Assembly: GCA_038210495.1 (NCBI GenBank)
Contig: JBBQWR010000020.1
Location: forward strand, 1-64,000
Direction of reading: 5' to 3'
Length of the DNA stretch: 64,000 bases
Source: JBBQWR01 sp038210495
GTDB lineage: Bacteria; Planctomycetota; Planctomycetia; Pirellulales; DATAWG01
Shown: positions 26,562 through 33,668 of the stretch, piece after piece
How the letters are laid out: each line of letters starts with the position of its first letter
Position numbering within the stretch: the first letter of the stretch is position 1
The notes under the pieces: model-generated
Database searches by the model: none
Seen by the model: the letters and a program-made list of their open reading frames with translations, nothing else
What the model was told of the DNA's origin: nothing
Made by a program: the position numbers and the translations under genes

Positions 26562-26965
26562 CGCCGGTCAATGACGTTCGCCCGCCAAGTAAGGTCCGAG
26601 CGAGTCGACGATCCGCGCGGGCGATTCCATTCTGAAAAAAAGCGATTCTGACACTCCGGTCACGACTTCCTACTGCCAGGAAAGCCGCCTCACGAGTTTA
26701 GCAAGCAATGGAAACGGACTCTACTGGCAGCAGCTTCCATCGTAATTACTACTACAAAAAAAGCACGCATCCCGCGTCGGCGTCCCAGATCGCCTATGTC
26801 AATAATGACGGCGTTAAATACACATTGTCGGCTACGGCAGCCGGCAGAGCCGAAGCACGGCTGGCGCCCAGATTGCAAAAAAATACGCGAATGCGCCTTT
26901 CGGGCGTGGCCAAACGACGATAGAATACAAGGCTTGGACGACGCCAATCGTCCCACAAAACATGA
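26562..26965. other. Intergenic region upstream of the initiator tRNA
   Basis: About 400 bases. The open frames at 26690-26956 and 26708-26923 are short and overlapping with no recognisable feature, so I treat them as non-coding. It carries the start region of the NRPS gene on one side and a likely tRNA promoter near 26921. Confidence 0.5.
26921..26926 (+). promoter_or_regulatory. Candidate -10 box of the initiator tRNA
   Basis: TAGAAT lies 39 bases before the tRNA 5' end. No convincing TTGACA-like box was found at ideal spacing, so this is a weak assignment based on position. Confidence 0.25.
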
Positions 26966-27039
26966 CGCGGGGTGGAGCAGTCTGGCAGCTCGCGAGGCTC
27001 ATAACCTCGAGGTCACAGGTTCGAATCCTGTCCCCGCCA
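26966..27039 (+). tRNA. Initiator tRNA-Met (CAT anticodon)
   Basis: A complete 74-base cloverleaf. The acceptor stem is CGCGGGG with CCCCGCC, in which C1 and C72 do not pair, as expected for an initiator. The D stem has A11-T24, also an initiator trait. The anticodon loop is CTCATAA with stem CGAGG/CCTCG, the T-arm ACAGG-TTCGAAT-CCTGT. The three G-C pairs usually found at 29-31/39-41 are here A29-T41, G30-C40, G31-C39, so the first is replaced. No 3' CCA is encoded. It is followed at once by a terminator hairpin and a cluster of small accessory genes. Confidence 0.93.
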
Positions 27040-27049
27040 TTTCACATAA

Positions 27050-27090
27050 CCCCGCAGTCAGCGCTACGCTGGCTTGCGGGGCTTTTTTTT
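27050..27090 (+). terminator. Intrinsic terminator of the initiator tRNA
   Basis: The arms CCCCGCA and TGCGGGG, plus an inner GTCAGCG/CGCTGGC pairing, make a hairpin followed by CTTTTTTTT. Relatives of this sequence recur at about 29300 and 30845, which suggests the tRNA flank has been duplicated. Confidence 0.85.
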
Positions 27091-27109
27091 GTCTTTGGCG
27101 TTCATAATC

Positions 27110-27541
27110 GTGAAATTTTCGTTCGGTCATGCGGAAATAGAGCGGATCGAGGTTGATGTTCAAGGGTACGAGCGCGATCTCACCGGCGAGTATTGGGACG
27201 ACCATTGGCTGACGGTCCAAATTTGCGTCCGGGTCGGTGGATTCCGAGGCGCCGTTTCCGCAACGATTATTACGACCGATCTGAGCGAACTCTTAGCGCA
27301 GTTACAGCCGTTATACGAGACATTAAACGGTGTCGCGGAATTTCGCACGATGGAGGAGCAACTCGCGCTTACGCTCACCGGCAGTCAGCTAGGCCAGATT
27401 GAACTTCGTGGAATCGTGCTCGATCGACCTGGCGTTGGCAATCGGCTGGGGTTTTCGATCCAATTTGACCAATCACACTTAGCGCAATCCATTAAGGAAC
27501 TTGACGAAGTCGTGGCTCGGTTTCCACCACGGTTGAAATGA
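27110..27541 (+). CDS. WapI-like family protein
   Basis: 143 residues from GTG 27110; the frame is open further up but runs through the terminator T-run, so I reject the earlier start. The strands YWDDHWLTVQICVRVGGFRG, then LSELLAQLQPLYETLNG and RLGFSIQFDQSHLAQSI, resemble the WapI immunity-type family, which has a W-L-x-V-x-V start and an F-x-x-DQxxL end. No toxin partner is adjacent. It is the first gene after the tRNA and its terminator. Confidence in the family is moderate because it rests on pattern memory only. Confidence 0.45.
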   Translation: MKFSFGHAEIERIEVDVQGYERDLTGEYWDDHWLTVQICVRVGGFRGAVSATIITTDLSELLAQLQPLYETLNGVAEFRTMEEQLALTLTGSQLGQIELRGIVLDRPGVGNRLGFSIQFDQSHLAQSIKELDEVVARFPPRLK

Positions 27542-27557
27542 TCTGGAAAATCACGTC

Positions 27558-27743
27558 ATGAAAGTTCGCGACGCCATCAAGATGCTCGAGGCGGACGGAT
27601 GGCGGCATGTGGTTACGCGCGGCAGCCATCGGCAATTCAAGCACGCGGTAAAATCAGGCCGGGTGACGTTTTCGGGCAAGCCCAGCGACGATCTTCCGCC
27701 TGGGACGCTCGGTAGTATAATGAAGCAGGCCGGGTTTAAATGA
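27558..27743 (+). CDS. hicA: HicA toxin (copy 1)
   Basis: 61 residues. MKVRDAIKMLEADGWRHV, then the catalytic strand TRGSHRQFKH with the conserved His, and GRVTFSGKPSDDLPPGTLGSI, match the HicA double-stranded-RNA-binding-like mRNA interferase family. It cuts mRNA when free of its partner. HicB follows 7 bp later. The codons and length look intact. Confidence 0.92.
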   Translation: MKVRDAIKMLEADGWRHVVTRGSHRQFKHAVKSGRVTFSGKPSDDLPPGTLGSIMKQAGFK

Positions 27744-27750
27744 GGAAGCC

Positions 27751-27972
27751 ATGAAGCGATACGCGATTGTCATCGAGAAGGCAGAGTCGAATTTCGCCGC
27801 CTACGTTCCCGACCTGCCCGGCTGCGTTGCAACCGGCGCTACGGTCGAGGAGACCGAAGCGTTACTCCGAGAGGCCATTGGGCTGCATTTAAAAGGTTTG
27901 CGAGAAGACGGCATTGCCGTTCCCGAGCCTACCAGTGTGGTGGAGTACTTGGAGCTTGAGTCGATCCGATGA
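27751..27972 (+). CDS. hicB: HicB antitoxin (copy 1)
   Basis: 73 residues. The N-terminal part YAIVIEKAESNFAAYVPDL, then PGCVATGATVEETEALLREA and IGLHLKGLREDGIAVPEPTS, is the HicB partial RNase H fold. There is no C-terminal helix-turn-helix, as in the short HicB subtype. It should bind and neutralise the HicA encoded 7 bp upstream. A terminator hairpin follows at 28029-28064. Confidence 0.92.
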   Translation: MKRYAIVIEKAESNFAAYVPDLPGCVATGATVEETEALLREAIGLHLKGLREDGIAVPEPTSVVEYLELESIR

Positions 27973-28028
27973 AGCGAGGGAGAACAGCACGTCCCTTTGC
28001 ATCAGCGTCCGGTATCCGCAGGTTAACC

Positions 28029-28064
28029 CCCCCGGGTCGCAAATGCGGCTGCGGGGTTTTTTTT
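28029..28064 (+). terminator. Terminator of the first hicAB pair
   Basis: CCCCG...CGGGG arms separated by a GTCGCA/TGCGGC inner pairing, followed by eight T. The 'GCGGGGTTTTTT' end resembles the tRNA terminator. Confidence 0.7.
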
Positions 28065-28166
28065 GCTTTGTAGAGGATAACGGCTTCCGCATGGCGAGCG
28101 GATGCCATTCAAAGGTTCAGCCGATGATATGATGGGTACGATGCGTGCCAAAAAAAAATCCGCGAG

Positions 28167-28349
28167 TTGGTCAAAGATTTACAGGACGCGGGTTTTGCGA
28201 TGGTTGCTGGCGCCGGCAAGGGATCGCACAGAATGTTTACGCACGCGGACTTTGGCCGGGCGGTGACACTCAGCGGTAGGGACGGCGACGACGCAAAGAA
28301 ATACCAGGAGAAACAAGTGAGGCTCGCCATCGAGGAAGTAGAGAGATGA
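28167..28349 (+). CDS. hicA: HicA toxin (copy 2), probable frameshift at its start
   Basis: 60 residues from TTG 28167: LVKDLQDAGFAMV, then the catalytic AGKGSHRMFTHADFGRAV and TLSGRDGDDAKKYQEKQV. This matches HicA. An ATG at 28141 (ATGCGTGCC) precedes a run of nine A (28150-28158). With ten A the frame would join the body and give MRAKKKIRELVKDLQDAGF, a normal HicA start. So the gene is either frameshifted, rescued by slippage, or begins at the TTG. The stop overlaps the next ATG (28346). Confidence 0.75.
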   Translation: MVKDLQDAGFAMVAGAGKGSHRMFTHADFGRAVTLSGRDGDDAKKYQEKQVRLAIEEVER

Positions 28350-28567
28350 AACTAATCGACCAATATCATCGGTGGGTGGAGTGGAGCGACGAGGATCAAG
28401 TCTACATTGGCAAGTGCCCCGATTTGATCACCGGGATTCATGGCGACGATCCTGTCAAAGTTTACGAGGAGCTTGGGGAAGTCGTTCAAGAGGTTATCGA
28501 CGATTTTCAGCAGTCCGGACGAGAACTGCCCACCCCACGGACGCGGCCGATGACGGAAGTTTCGTAG
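28346..28567 (+). CDS. hicB: HicB antitoxin (copy 2)
   Basis: 73 residues. YHRWVEWSDEDQVYIGKCPD, LITGIHGDDPVKVYEELGEV and VQEVIDDFQQSGRELP follow the HicB partial RNase H-like fold. It overlaps the HicA gene by 4 bp (ATGA). It differs clearly from copy 1, so the two pairs are not a recent tandem duplication. Confidence 0.9.
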   Translation: MKLIDQYHRWVEWSDEDQVYIGKCPDLITGIHGDDPVKVYEELGEVVQEVIDDFQQSGRELPTPRTRPMTEVS

Positions 28568-28734
28568 CAAACGAGCTGAGCACCTGAATAAGCCGGGAAA
28601 GTAGCACCTTGCGCGCATCCCTCCGGGAACGAATTCGAGTCAAAGCTTGATGCGAATTCTTCAGACGCTAGGAATTTGCCGATGCACGACGGCTTATTCG
28701 CAGTCGAATTCCTATTCGGCGGCAGAGGTTGCAG

Positions 28735-29136
28735 ATGGGACCTGATGAACGAGTAATCCGCCAGATGCACACGACGTGGATCGATGCCGTTAACGCAGGT
28801 GATCTTGTCTGCTTGCTGAGCTTGATGGCGGAGGATGTAGTGTTTCTTAGTCCGAGCCAGGCGCCATTGGGGCGGGATGGATTTTCCCTCAACTTCTCGG
28901 CCGCCCACCTACAGGCTCGGATCAGTTGCATCAGCGAGTTGCAAGACGTCGTGGTCGTCGGCGAAGTCGCATACACGCTGAGCCGGGACTCGTTATCGGT
29001 CACCCCGCGCGCCGGCGGAGAAGCGATGCAGCTCGCCGGTCATCGTATCACGGTATACCGCAAACAAGCGGACGGCCGCTGGCTCCAGGCCCGCGATGCC
29101 CACACGTTGTCTCCGGTGGCGACGCTGGGGTCGTGA
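28735..29136 (+). CDS. NTF2-like (SnoaL/YybH type) protein
   Basis: 133 residues from ATG 28735. The pattern VIRQMHTTWIDAVNAGDLVC, then LMAEDVVFLSPSQAPLGRDGF, matches SnoaL/YybH-type NTF2-fold proteins. The C-terminal HRITVYRKQADGRWLQARDA is also typical. These small proteins bind or transform small molecules, or act as dimer scaffolds. There is no clue to the ligand. It is a stand-alone cargo gene in the accessory zone. Confidence 0.8.
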   Translation: MGPDERVIRQMHTTWIDAVNAGDLVCLLSLMAEDVVFLSPSQAPLGRDGFSLNFSAAHLQARISCISELQDVVVVGEVAYTLSRDSLSVTPRAGGEAMQLAGHRITVYRKQADGRWLQARDAHTLSPVATLGS

Positions 29137-29187
29137 GATGCGAGACGCGCCGAACTGGGCTGCCTTGGACAGGAACGCCCGGATGGC

Positions 29188-29336
29188 GTAAAATCGAGAG
29201 GCGGACGCGGGTTACGCCGAGAGAGCTTCGGATAATTCGCGGACGCCATTACCTATGGGCAAGAGAGCGTTTGACGGGGATTCGTAGCTCACCACTCGCA
29301 TAACCCCGCAGCCGGCGGCTCGCTGGGTTTTTGTCA
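29188..29336 (+). repeat. Accessory-zone repeat, copy A (contains hairpin)
   Basis: GTAAAATCGAGAGGCGG, then CTTCGGATAATTCGCGGAC and GCAAGAGAGCGTTTGACGG, lead to CATAACCCCGCAGCCGGCGG and a T-run at about 29330. It aligns with copy B at 30722-30882 along its whole length, with divergence. The last 40 bases relate to the tRNA flank at 27041-27090. Confidence 0.6.
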
Positions 29337-29443
29337 TCCTCCGGCGAAGGCGAAACGGGAACAGTATTGCTGCTTTTGATCCGCCAAGGTTTCGGTCGGC
29401 TCTCGTGCGAGCTACGTCCTTCCTGCCGAAAGAACGCTTCAAT

Positions 29444-29820
29444 ATGGACGACGACGTCCCGGCGAAACCACCGATCTATCTTGTGGTGATCTTGCCACTC
29501 CTTTGCGGCGCGGATCCCTGGGACTCACATTCACATTGCTCCATGCCTTTCCGGCAATCAGAGGCGTGCCGCGATCCGCCGTGCCGAATCTGAACGGCAT
29601 GTTGATCGCGCTGCCCGCAGTATTTCTGTGGATTCCGGTTAGCCTGCTTCTGAGTAACGCCATCCTGTATGTGATTCCTCCGCTCCGGCGAATCGCGGAA
29701 GGATATGCGTCTAAAGCCGACCTGCCGAGCTTCGTCGAATCACAAAGGGCGTTGTTGAAGGTAGCCGCCGTCTTCACATTGATAAGTGTTCCGCTCATAG
29801 TATTGGGGTACATTGTCTGA
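29444..29820 (+). pseudogene. Small membrane protein, frameshifted
   Basis: Frame 1 starts at ATG 29444 with MDDDVPAKPPIYLVVILPLL, then loses sense. The +2 frame picks up near 29503 with SLGLTFTLLHAFPAIRGV and continues through two further membrane segments (GMLIALPAVFLWIPVSLLLS, AAVFTLISVPLIVLGYIV) to the stop at 29820. Joined, they make one protein of about 125 residues with three membrane helices. I read it as a single-base frameshift near 29500. A real start at TTG 29503 is the alternative. The family is unknown. Confidence 0.5.
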
Positions 29821-29882
29821 AGAATGTCCGGCCGAACCTGTCCGCAGGCTGGCAGGATATGTTCCTGGAGGGGATTCGCGCG

Positions 29883-30134
29883 GTGGACATTGTTGGGGCT
29901 CGAGACTCTTTGCATCGCCAGCCGTTTGAGCCCTTCGTGATTCGTTTGGCCGACGGACGATCGGTTCCGGTACCGCATCCGGACTTCGTGGCTCTTACGC
30001 CGCGGCGCGTCATCGTTGGCTTCGAGGACGATACGTGGTCCATCATCGAGCCAATCCTGATCGTATCGCTCGACTCGATCGCCAAGCCTCCCAAAGGGGG
30101 CAACGGCTCGCATGGGAAGAAGCCGAAGCGATAG
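29883..30134 (+). CDS. Short conserved protein, copy 1 (DIVG/QPFEPF family)
   Basis: 83 residues from GTG 29883, with CTGGAGGGG (29866-29874) upstream as a ribosome site. It starts VDIVGARDSLHRQPFEPFVI, continues with the LADGRSVPVPHPDFVAL segment and ends KGGNGSHGKKPKR. It is clearly related to the protein at 30910. I remember this small family (QPFxPF...DGR...HPEF) as abundant hypothetical proteins in planctomycetes; no function is known. The Lys-rich tail could contact nucleic acid. It lies after the frameshifted membrane gene. Confidence 0.75.
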   Translation: MDIVGARDSLHRQPFEPFVIRLADGRSVPVPHPDFVALTPRRVIVGFEDDTWSIIEPILIVSLDSIAKPPKGGNGSHGKKPKR

Positions 30135-30184
30135 CTAAGCAAGCAACGGTGGTTGGCGGTTTGCCATTCGACGACGGAGGACGC

Positions 30185-30430
30185 ATGAGCGGAACCTGGC
30201 TGGCGCGCTGGCGAAAAGAACATGGTGACTTTGCAGTGCCATGTATCGGTTCCGGGCGTTGGTTGGAATTCTCGCAGGACGGGTCGGCACAGGCTGGCGA
30301 CGGCGAGGCTATCAAACTCACGGTAATGACCGACTCCTCGGCCGATCAGCCACGTAAGTTGTGCGAGTTAATCGTCACTCGTCAGGAACTATTGCGGGTT
30401 CTCTCTCTGGTCGAAAAGCCTAGCGTATAG
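30185..30430 (+). CDS. Hypothetical protein
   Basis: 81 residues from ATG 30185 (MSGTWLARWRKEHGDFAVPC). It has no recognisable motif. The in-frame region upstream overlaps the previous gene and is not likely to be used. A beta-rich middle (GRWLEFSQDGSAQAGDGEAI) is followed by an amphipathic helix (CELIVTRQELLRVLSLVE). It may be cotranscribed with the short conserved protein that ends 50 bp upstream. Confidence 0.4.
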   Translation: MSGTWLARWRKEHGDFAVPCIGSGRWLEFSQDGSAQAGDGEAIKLTVMTDSSADQPRKLCELIVTRQELLRVLSLVEKPSV

Positions 30431-30721
30431 TGCGGACACCTGCCTCATCAACACCTCATCCATTCTCCTGCGGTCTACTTTTTACTCTCTCCTTCTTCTT
30501 CGGCGGCGCGCGCTCCGCGACCTCGATTCTTACGGTTAATCACGGCCTTGCCTTCGAGAAAGAAGTGCAACAACTCGTCGCGCGTGCGCTTCAGGATCGA
30601 CTGAGTGCCGGCGCTCTCTCATTTAGTGAAACGTCGCCGTTCCATCGGACGATTCTCTAACTGCGGCATTTCGGCATGGCGGGAATGATTCGGCCCGCGT
30701 GGAAACAAATCCCGCAAGGGA

Positions 30722-30882
30722 GTAAAATCTAGCGGTGGCGGAGGAGCCCGGCGCGCGGATTGTCGTGGCGAGACTTTGGGTGATTCACGGACCAGATAAA
30801 TTGCAGCCAAGAGAAATTTGACTGGAGACCTCACCATTTCACATAACCCCGCAGTCGGCAGTGCCGCGTTCGCGGGGTTTTT
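30722..30882 (+). repeat. Accessory-zone repeat, copy B (contains terminator hairpin)
   Basis: GTAAAATCTAGCGGTGGCGG, then GACTTTGGGTGATTCACGGAC and CCAAGAGAAATTTGACTGG, align with copy A. It ends with CCATTTCACATAACCCCGCAG (30834-30854), nearly the sequence that follows the tRNA at 27037-27057, and a hairpin (CCCCGC/GCGGGG) plus TTTTT at 30878-30882. Confidence 0.7.
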
Positions 30883-30909
30883 GCAAATACGAATATGGAG
30901 TATTGGAAA

Positions 30910-31167
30910 ATGGACATTGTTGGTGTTCGAGAAGCGTTGCGGCGCCAGCCGTTTGAGCCATTTGCAATCAAGCTCGCCGACGGGCGATCGCTGGAAATCC
31001 GGCATCCGGAGTTCGTCGCAGTCGGAAATCGGCGGATCGTCGTAATTGCAGATGACGAAGTCGAGTCCTGGTCCGTCATTGAGCCCCTCTTGATTGTGTC
31101 GCTCGATTCAATTACCAAGCCCTCGAAAGGCGGCAACGGTTCTCACGGCAAAAAGCCGCGGAAGTAG
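30910..31167 (+). CDS. Short conserved protein, copy 2 (DIVG/QPFEPF family)
   Basis: 85 residues from ATG 30910; TGGAG at 30896-30900 fits as its ribosome site, which argues against the ATG at 30895. MDIVGVREALRRQPFEPFAI, then KLADGRSLEIRHPEFVAVGN, and a tail SLDSITKPSKGGNGSHGKKP, parallel copy 1 along the full length. The two copies each follow one copy of the accessory-zone repeat, so the repeat and gene were probably duplicated together. Function is unknown. Confidence 0.75.
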   Translation: MDIVGVREALRRQPFEPFAIKLADGRSLEIRHPEFVAVGNRRIVVIADDEVESWSVIEPLLIVSLDSITKPSKGGNGSHGKKPRK

Positions 31168-31298
31168 CGGGCGCGAAAGCACGAAGCGCCAACGCGATTC
31201 AAAAGGGCCGGCTACAGTGACGGAAGGTGTGACAGCTTGGCTGCTTTCAGAGATTCGCCAACTAAGCCGCATAGAAAGTGCCAAACAAGGGGTATCAC

Positions 31299-32585
31299 AT
31301 GATCGGGCGATTAGCAATTCTGTTTTTCCTGTGCTTCCCCACCTGGGCATTGGCGGAGGAACCTGTCAAGGCGACAGGCCCGTTGGCCGGTCCGCCCTCG
31401 AAACCCGGCCCCCACGTCGCCAAGATCAAGGCGATGGGCGACGACGAGTGGCTCGACCTAGGTTCCCCGGCCCCCGATCCCAAGTGGGGCAAGGCCCGCG
31501 GGCGGTCGTGGGGCGCGAACATGCCGGCCGCCCCGGACCTGCGCGGGGCTTTCTTTTTCGGCGAAGGGGTCCACGGCTACGTCAAGCCGGATGGACATTA
31601 CATGAACGACCTGTGGTTCTACGACATCAACGCCCACCGCTGGGTCTGCCTCTACCCCGGCCTCGAGGTGAAGACCGTCGTGCGGCGGATCGAGAACAAG
31701 GAACTGGTCGTCGACGACGACGGCCTGATGGTCGATCGGGACGGCCAACCGCTGCCCCCACTCCTGATCCACGCCTACGGCAACCTCGGCTACGACCCGG
31801 ACCGGAGGAAGTTCGCGTTCTTCGGCGGCCAGTTCGGCAACTACTTCACGACGGGCAAGGGGGGCGCGTTCGAGGACGCGAACCGGCTTTTCCAGGAGCA
31901 GCGGAAGGGGAAGAAGGTGGCGAAGCAGTCCCCGTTTTTTTACGACATCGCGTCCGGCAAATTCGAGTGCTTCCCGGTGGATGGCGCCCCGAGGGGCGGA
32001 GGCGGCTTCGGGGTGGAAACCCTGCTGTACGTCGGCGGCAAAAAGCAGTTCTTCTTCGGCGGGGTGGACGGCGTCTGGTTCCTCGACACAGCGAAGCGGA
32101 CGTGGGCGACGGTCGAGCCCAAAGGCGCCCCGCCCACCGGCTACGACAACTGCGCGGCCTACGACTCGCGGCGCGACCGCGTCTATTATTACAAGCGCGA
32201 CGGCAAGACGCCCGAAGATAATTTCATGGTTTACGATGTCAAGGAGAACACCTGGAGCACGCCCCGGCCAAAGGGCGCCGGCCCGGCGTACTGCTCGTCG
32301 GTTGAATCGTTCGTTAATTTCGACTCGGTCAACGACCGCCTGGTGTGCATCCGCGATCGCACGACGAAAGACGCCCCGGGGGAACGCCAGGGCGTCTACG
32401 CCTACGATCCGGCGACAAACACCTGGGCGGAGCCGCTGCCGCTACCGCCCGAGGTGGCGAAGATCGACCGTAACGCCAGCTCCGCCTTCTACGACCCTGA
32501 GCTGAACGCCTATTTCTGTCACTTCGCCGGGGACAGCAGCGACAACGGCGCCATCTGGGTCTACCGCTACAAAAGGGGCCGGTGA
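31299..32585 (+). CDS. Secreted Kelch-like repeat protein
   Basis: 428 residues from ATG 31299 with a signal peptide (MIGRLAILFFLCFPTWALAE). The repeat units have the Kelch style, such as NDLWFYDINAHRWVCLYPG, KFAFFGGQFGNYFTTGKG, GVWFLDTAKRTWATVEPKG and NFMVYDVKENTWSTPRPKG. They form a beta-propeller likely to bind ligands outside the cytoplasm. By eye the gene is richer in GC and in C-ending codons than the small genes before it, so it may be foreign. Sixteen bases after the stop an attC-like half-site begins. No catalytic residues can be assigned. Confidence 0.75.
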   Translation: MIGRLAILFFLCFPTWALAEEPVKATGPLAGPPSKPGPHVAKIKAMGDDEWLDLGSPAPDPKWGKARGRSWGANMPAAPDLRGAFFFGEGVHGYVKPDGHYMNDLWFYDINAHRWVCLYPGLEVKTVVRRIENKELVVDDDGLMVDRDGQPLPPLLIHAYGNLGYDPDRRKFAFFGGQFGNYFTTGKGGAFEDANRLFQEQRKGKKVAKQSPFFYDIASGKFECFPVDGAPRGGGGFGVETLLYVGGKKQFFFGGVDGVWFLDTAKRTWATVEPKGAPPTGYDNCAAYDSRRDRVYYYKRDGKTPEDNFMVYDVKENTWSTPRPKGAGPAYCSSVESFVNFDSVNDRLVCIRDRTTKDAPGERQGVYAYDPATNTWAEPLPLPPEVAKIDRNASSAFYDPELNAYFCHFAGDSSDNGAIWVYRYKRGR

Positions 32586-32600
32586 CGGCTCGCGTCGCCG

Positions 32601-32650
32601 GCCTAACAAAACGCTGCGCCTGAACCGGCCCGCGACTTTGGTTTCCGGGA
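32601..32650 (+). other. Left half of an attC-like integron recombination site
   Basis: GCCTAACAAAACGCTGCGCC begins at 32601. It matches the R''/L'' half of many attC sites (RYYYAAC core GCCTAAC followed by AAxxCGCTGC). The following CCGGCCCGCGACTT also resembles environmental attC sequences I remember. No matching GTTRRRY half was found within 200 bp, so the site appears truncated. It joins directly to the integrase relic at 32651. Confidence 0.45.
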
Positions 32651-32880
32651 CAGCCGCGTGCCTTTGCCGTACAGGAGCGGAGCCATCAAGCCGCAGATAC
32701 CGGAAAGATGCGTAATCACGCGCCCGACTTCCGCCCGCGTCAGGACGATCGGCTGTCGCTTCGGCCGTTTGGCAGGCTGGAACTCGCCGAATTTGCCCGG
32801 GGTCGCGCCGGATCACTTCCCGGTACATGAAGACGATGGCGTTGAGGGCATGGTTCTGAGTCGATGCATCGACCCGAACT
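32651..32880 (-). pseudogene. Remnant of an integron-type tyrosine recombinase (IntI-like)
   Basis: Reading the minus strand, one frame gives VDASTQNHALNAIVFMYREV followed by IRRDPGQI. A one-base shift near 32788-32795 (removal of one C restores QIGEF) leads to GEFQPAKRPKRQPIVLTRAE, then GRVITHLSGICGLMAPLLYG and KGTRL. This is the end of the core-binding domain and the start of the catalytic domain of integron integrases (patterns STQNQALNA-VFLY-EV and LT-EEV...LMASLLYGSGLRL). The Arg of the catalytic GxRL box is present; the rest of the catalytic domain is gone. Confidence 0.7.
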
Positions 32881-33056
32881 CACCGTCGCGATGCCGCACC
32901 GTAACCGGCGGCATCGGCAAAGGCAGCGGCTTCTCGGCGGCATACACTTCACCACATATCAGTACGATGAGGACAATTGCCTTTTTCATGGTGTAGGAAC
33001 CTCGATTGTTTCAACGACACCACGCAGCTCGGCGAGAAGGAAAATCGCTCCCCAAT

Positions 33057-33611
33057 TCACCTAGCAGGCGTCGGGAATAAATCGTCAACCGGCATCGTCC
33101 AGCCGGACAGCGCGGGTTCCGCGTCGGCGAACTGGCCGCGCCGATAAACGGTGGGCTGAGCGGCGCCGGCTCGAAAGACTCGTACGACATCGTCGCTCAA
33201 CAGATCGACATCCCAAACGACTTGCGTGTCGGCGGCGAAATAATCGGCGCGCTTGGCGGCCATCGCACGTTCGGACGCCGGACCATAGTCGCCCTCGCTA
33301 CGAACCTCCACGGTGAAGAGCGGCGCTCCTTCGACGAACTTCATGCCCGGATTCGGAGCAGTGAAGAACGCGGCGTCGGGGCAAAAAGATTTTCGATGCG
33401 GCAGATCGACGACGAAGGCAACATTGTCGCCGCAATGGAGGCCTCGCCCAGTTCGACGTCCATAGTCCCGAAGGCTAACCCCGATTTCGAAAGCGGCATA
33501 TCCCGGGAGCCAGCCAGTCGGTGACATCATGACGATCTCTCCACCAATCAATTCGGCCTTGCCCGGCGCGCGATAAAGATCGTCGATGGTCGCTTCAACT
33601 TGAATGCTCAT
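33057..33611 (-). CDS. Uma2-family protein (predicted restriction-like nuclease)
   Basis: 184 residues. IGGEIVMMSPTGWLPGYAAF, then DNVAFVVDLPHRKSFCPDAA and FTVEVRSEGDYGPASERAMA, with the PD/D-ExK-like arrangement of Uma2 (DUF820): Glu in GGEIV, Asp in CPDAAF, Glu in VEVRSEGD. The following Lys is in AAKRADY. Such proteins are frequent in cyanobacteria and planctomycetes; their target is not known. It lies just after the integrase relic and is transcribed towards it. Confidence 0.8.
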   Translation of the reverse strand: MSIQVEATIDDLYRAPGKAELIGGEIVMMSPTGWLPGYAAFEIGVSLRDYGRRTGRGLHCGDNVAFVVDLPHRKSFCPDAAFFTAPNPGMKFVEGAPLFTVEVRSEGDYGPASERAMAAKRADYFAADTQVVWDVDLLSDDVVRVFRAGAAQPTVYRRGQFADAEPALSGWTMPVDDLFPTPAR

Positions 33612-33668
33612 GAATTGTTCTCCAGCCGAGGCGGACCGATTGCGGCGAATGTACGGCCAACCTTGCGC

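Noticed and set aside
28573..28734. attC site between hicAB copy 2 and the NTF2-like gene
   Set aside because: A weak inverted stretch (GAATTC-rich) is present, but no RYYYAAC/GTTRRRY pair with the right spacing was found.
30430..30660. 76-residue plus-strand frame
   Set aside because: No ribosome site, no family pattern, and it overlaps the end of the previous gene; could be real but there is no support.
30722..30882. A second tRNA gene upstream of the repeated flank
   Set aside because: The sequence before CCATTTCACATAACCCC does not fold as a cloverleaf; only the flank is shared.
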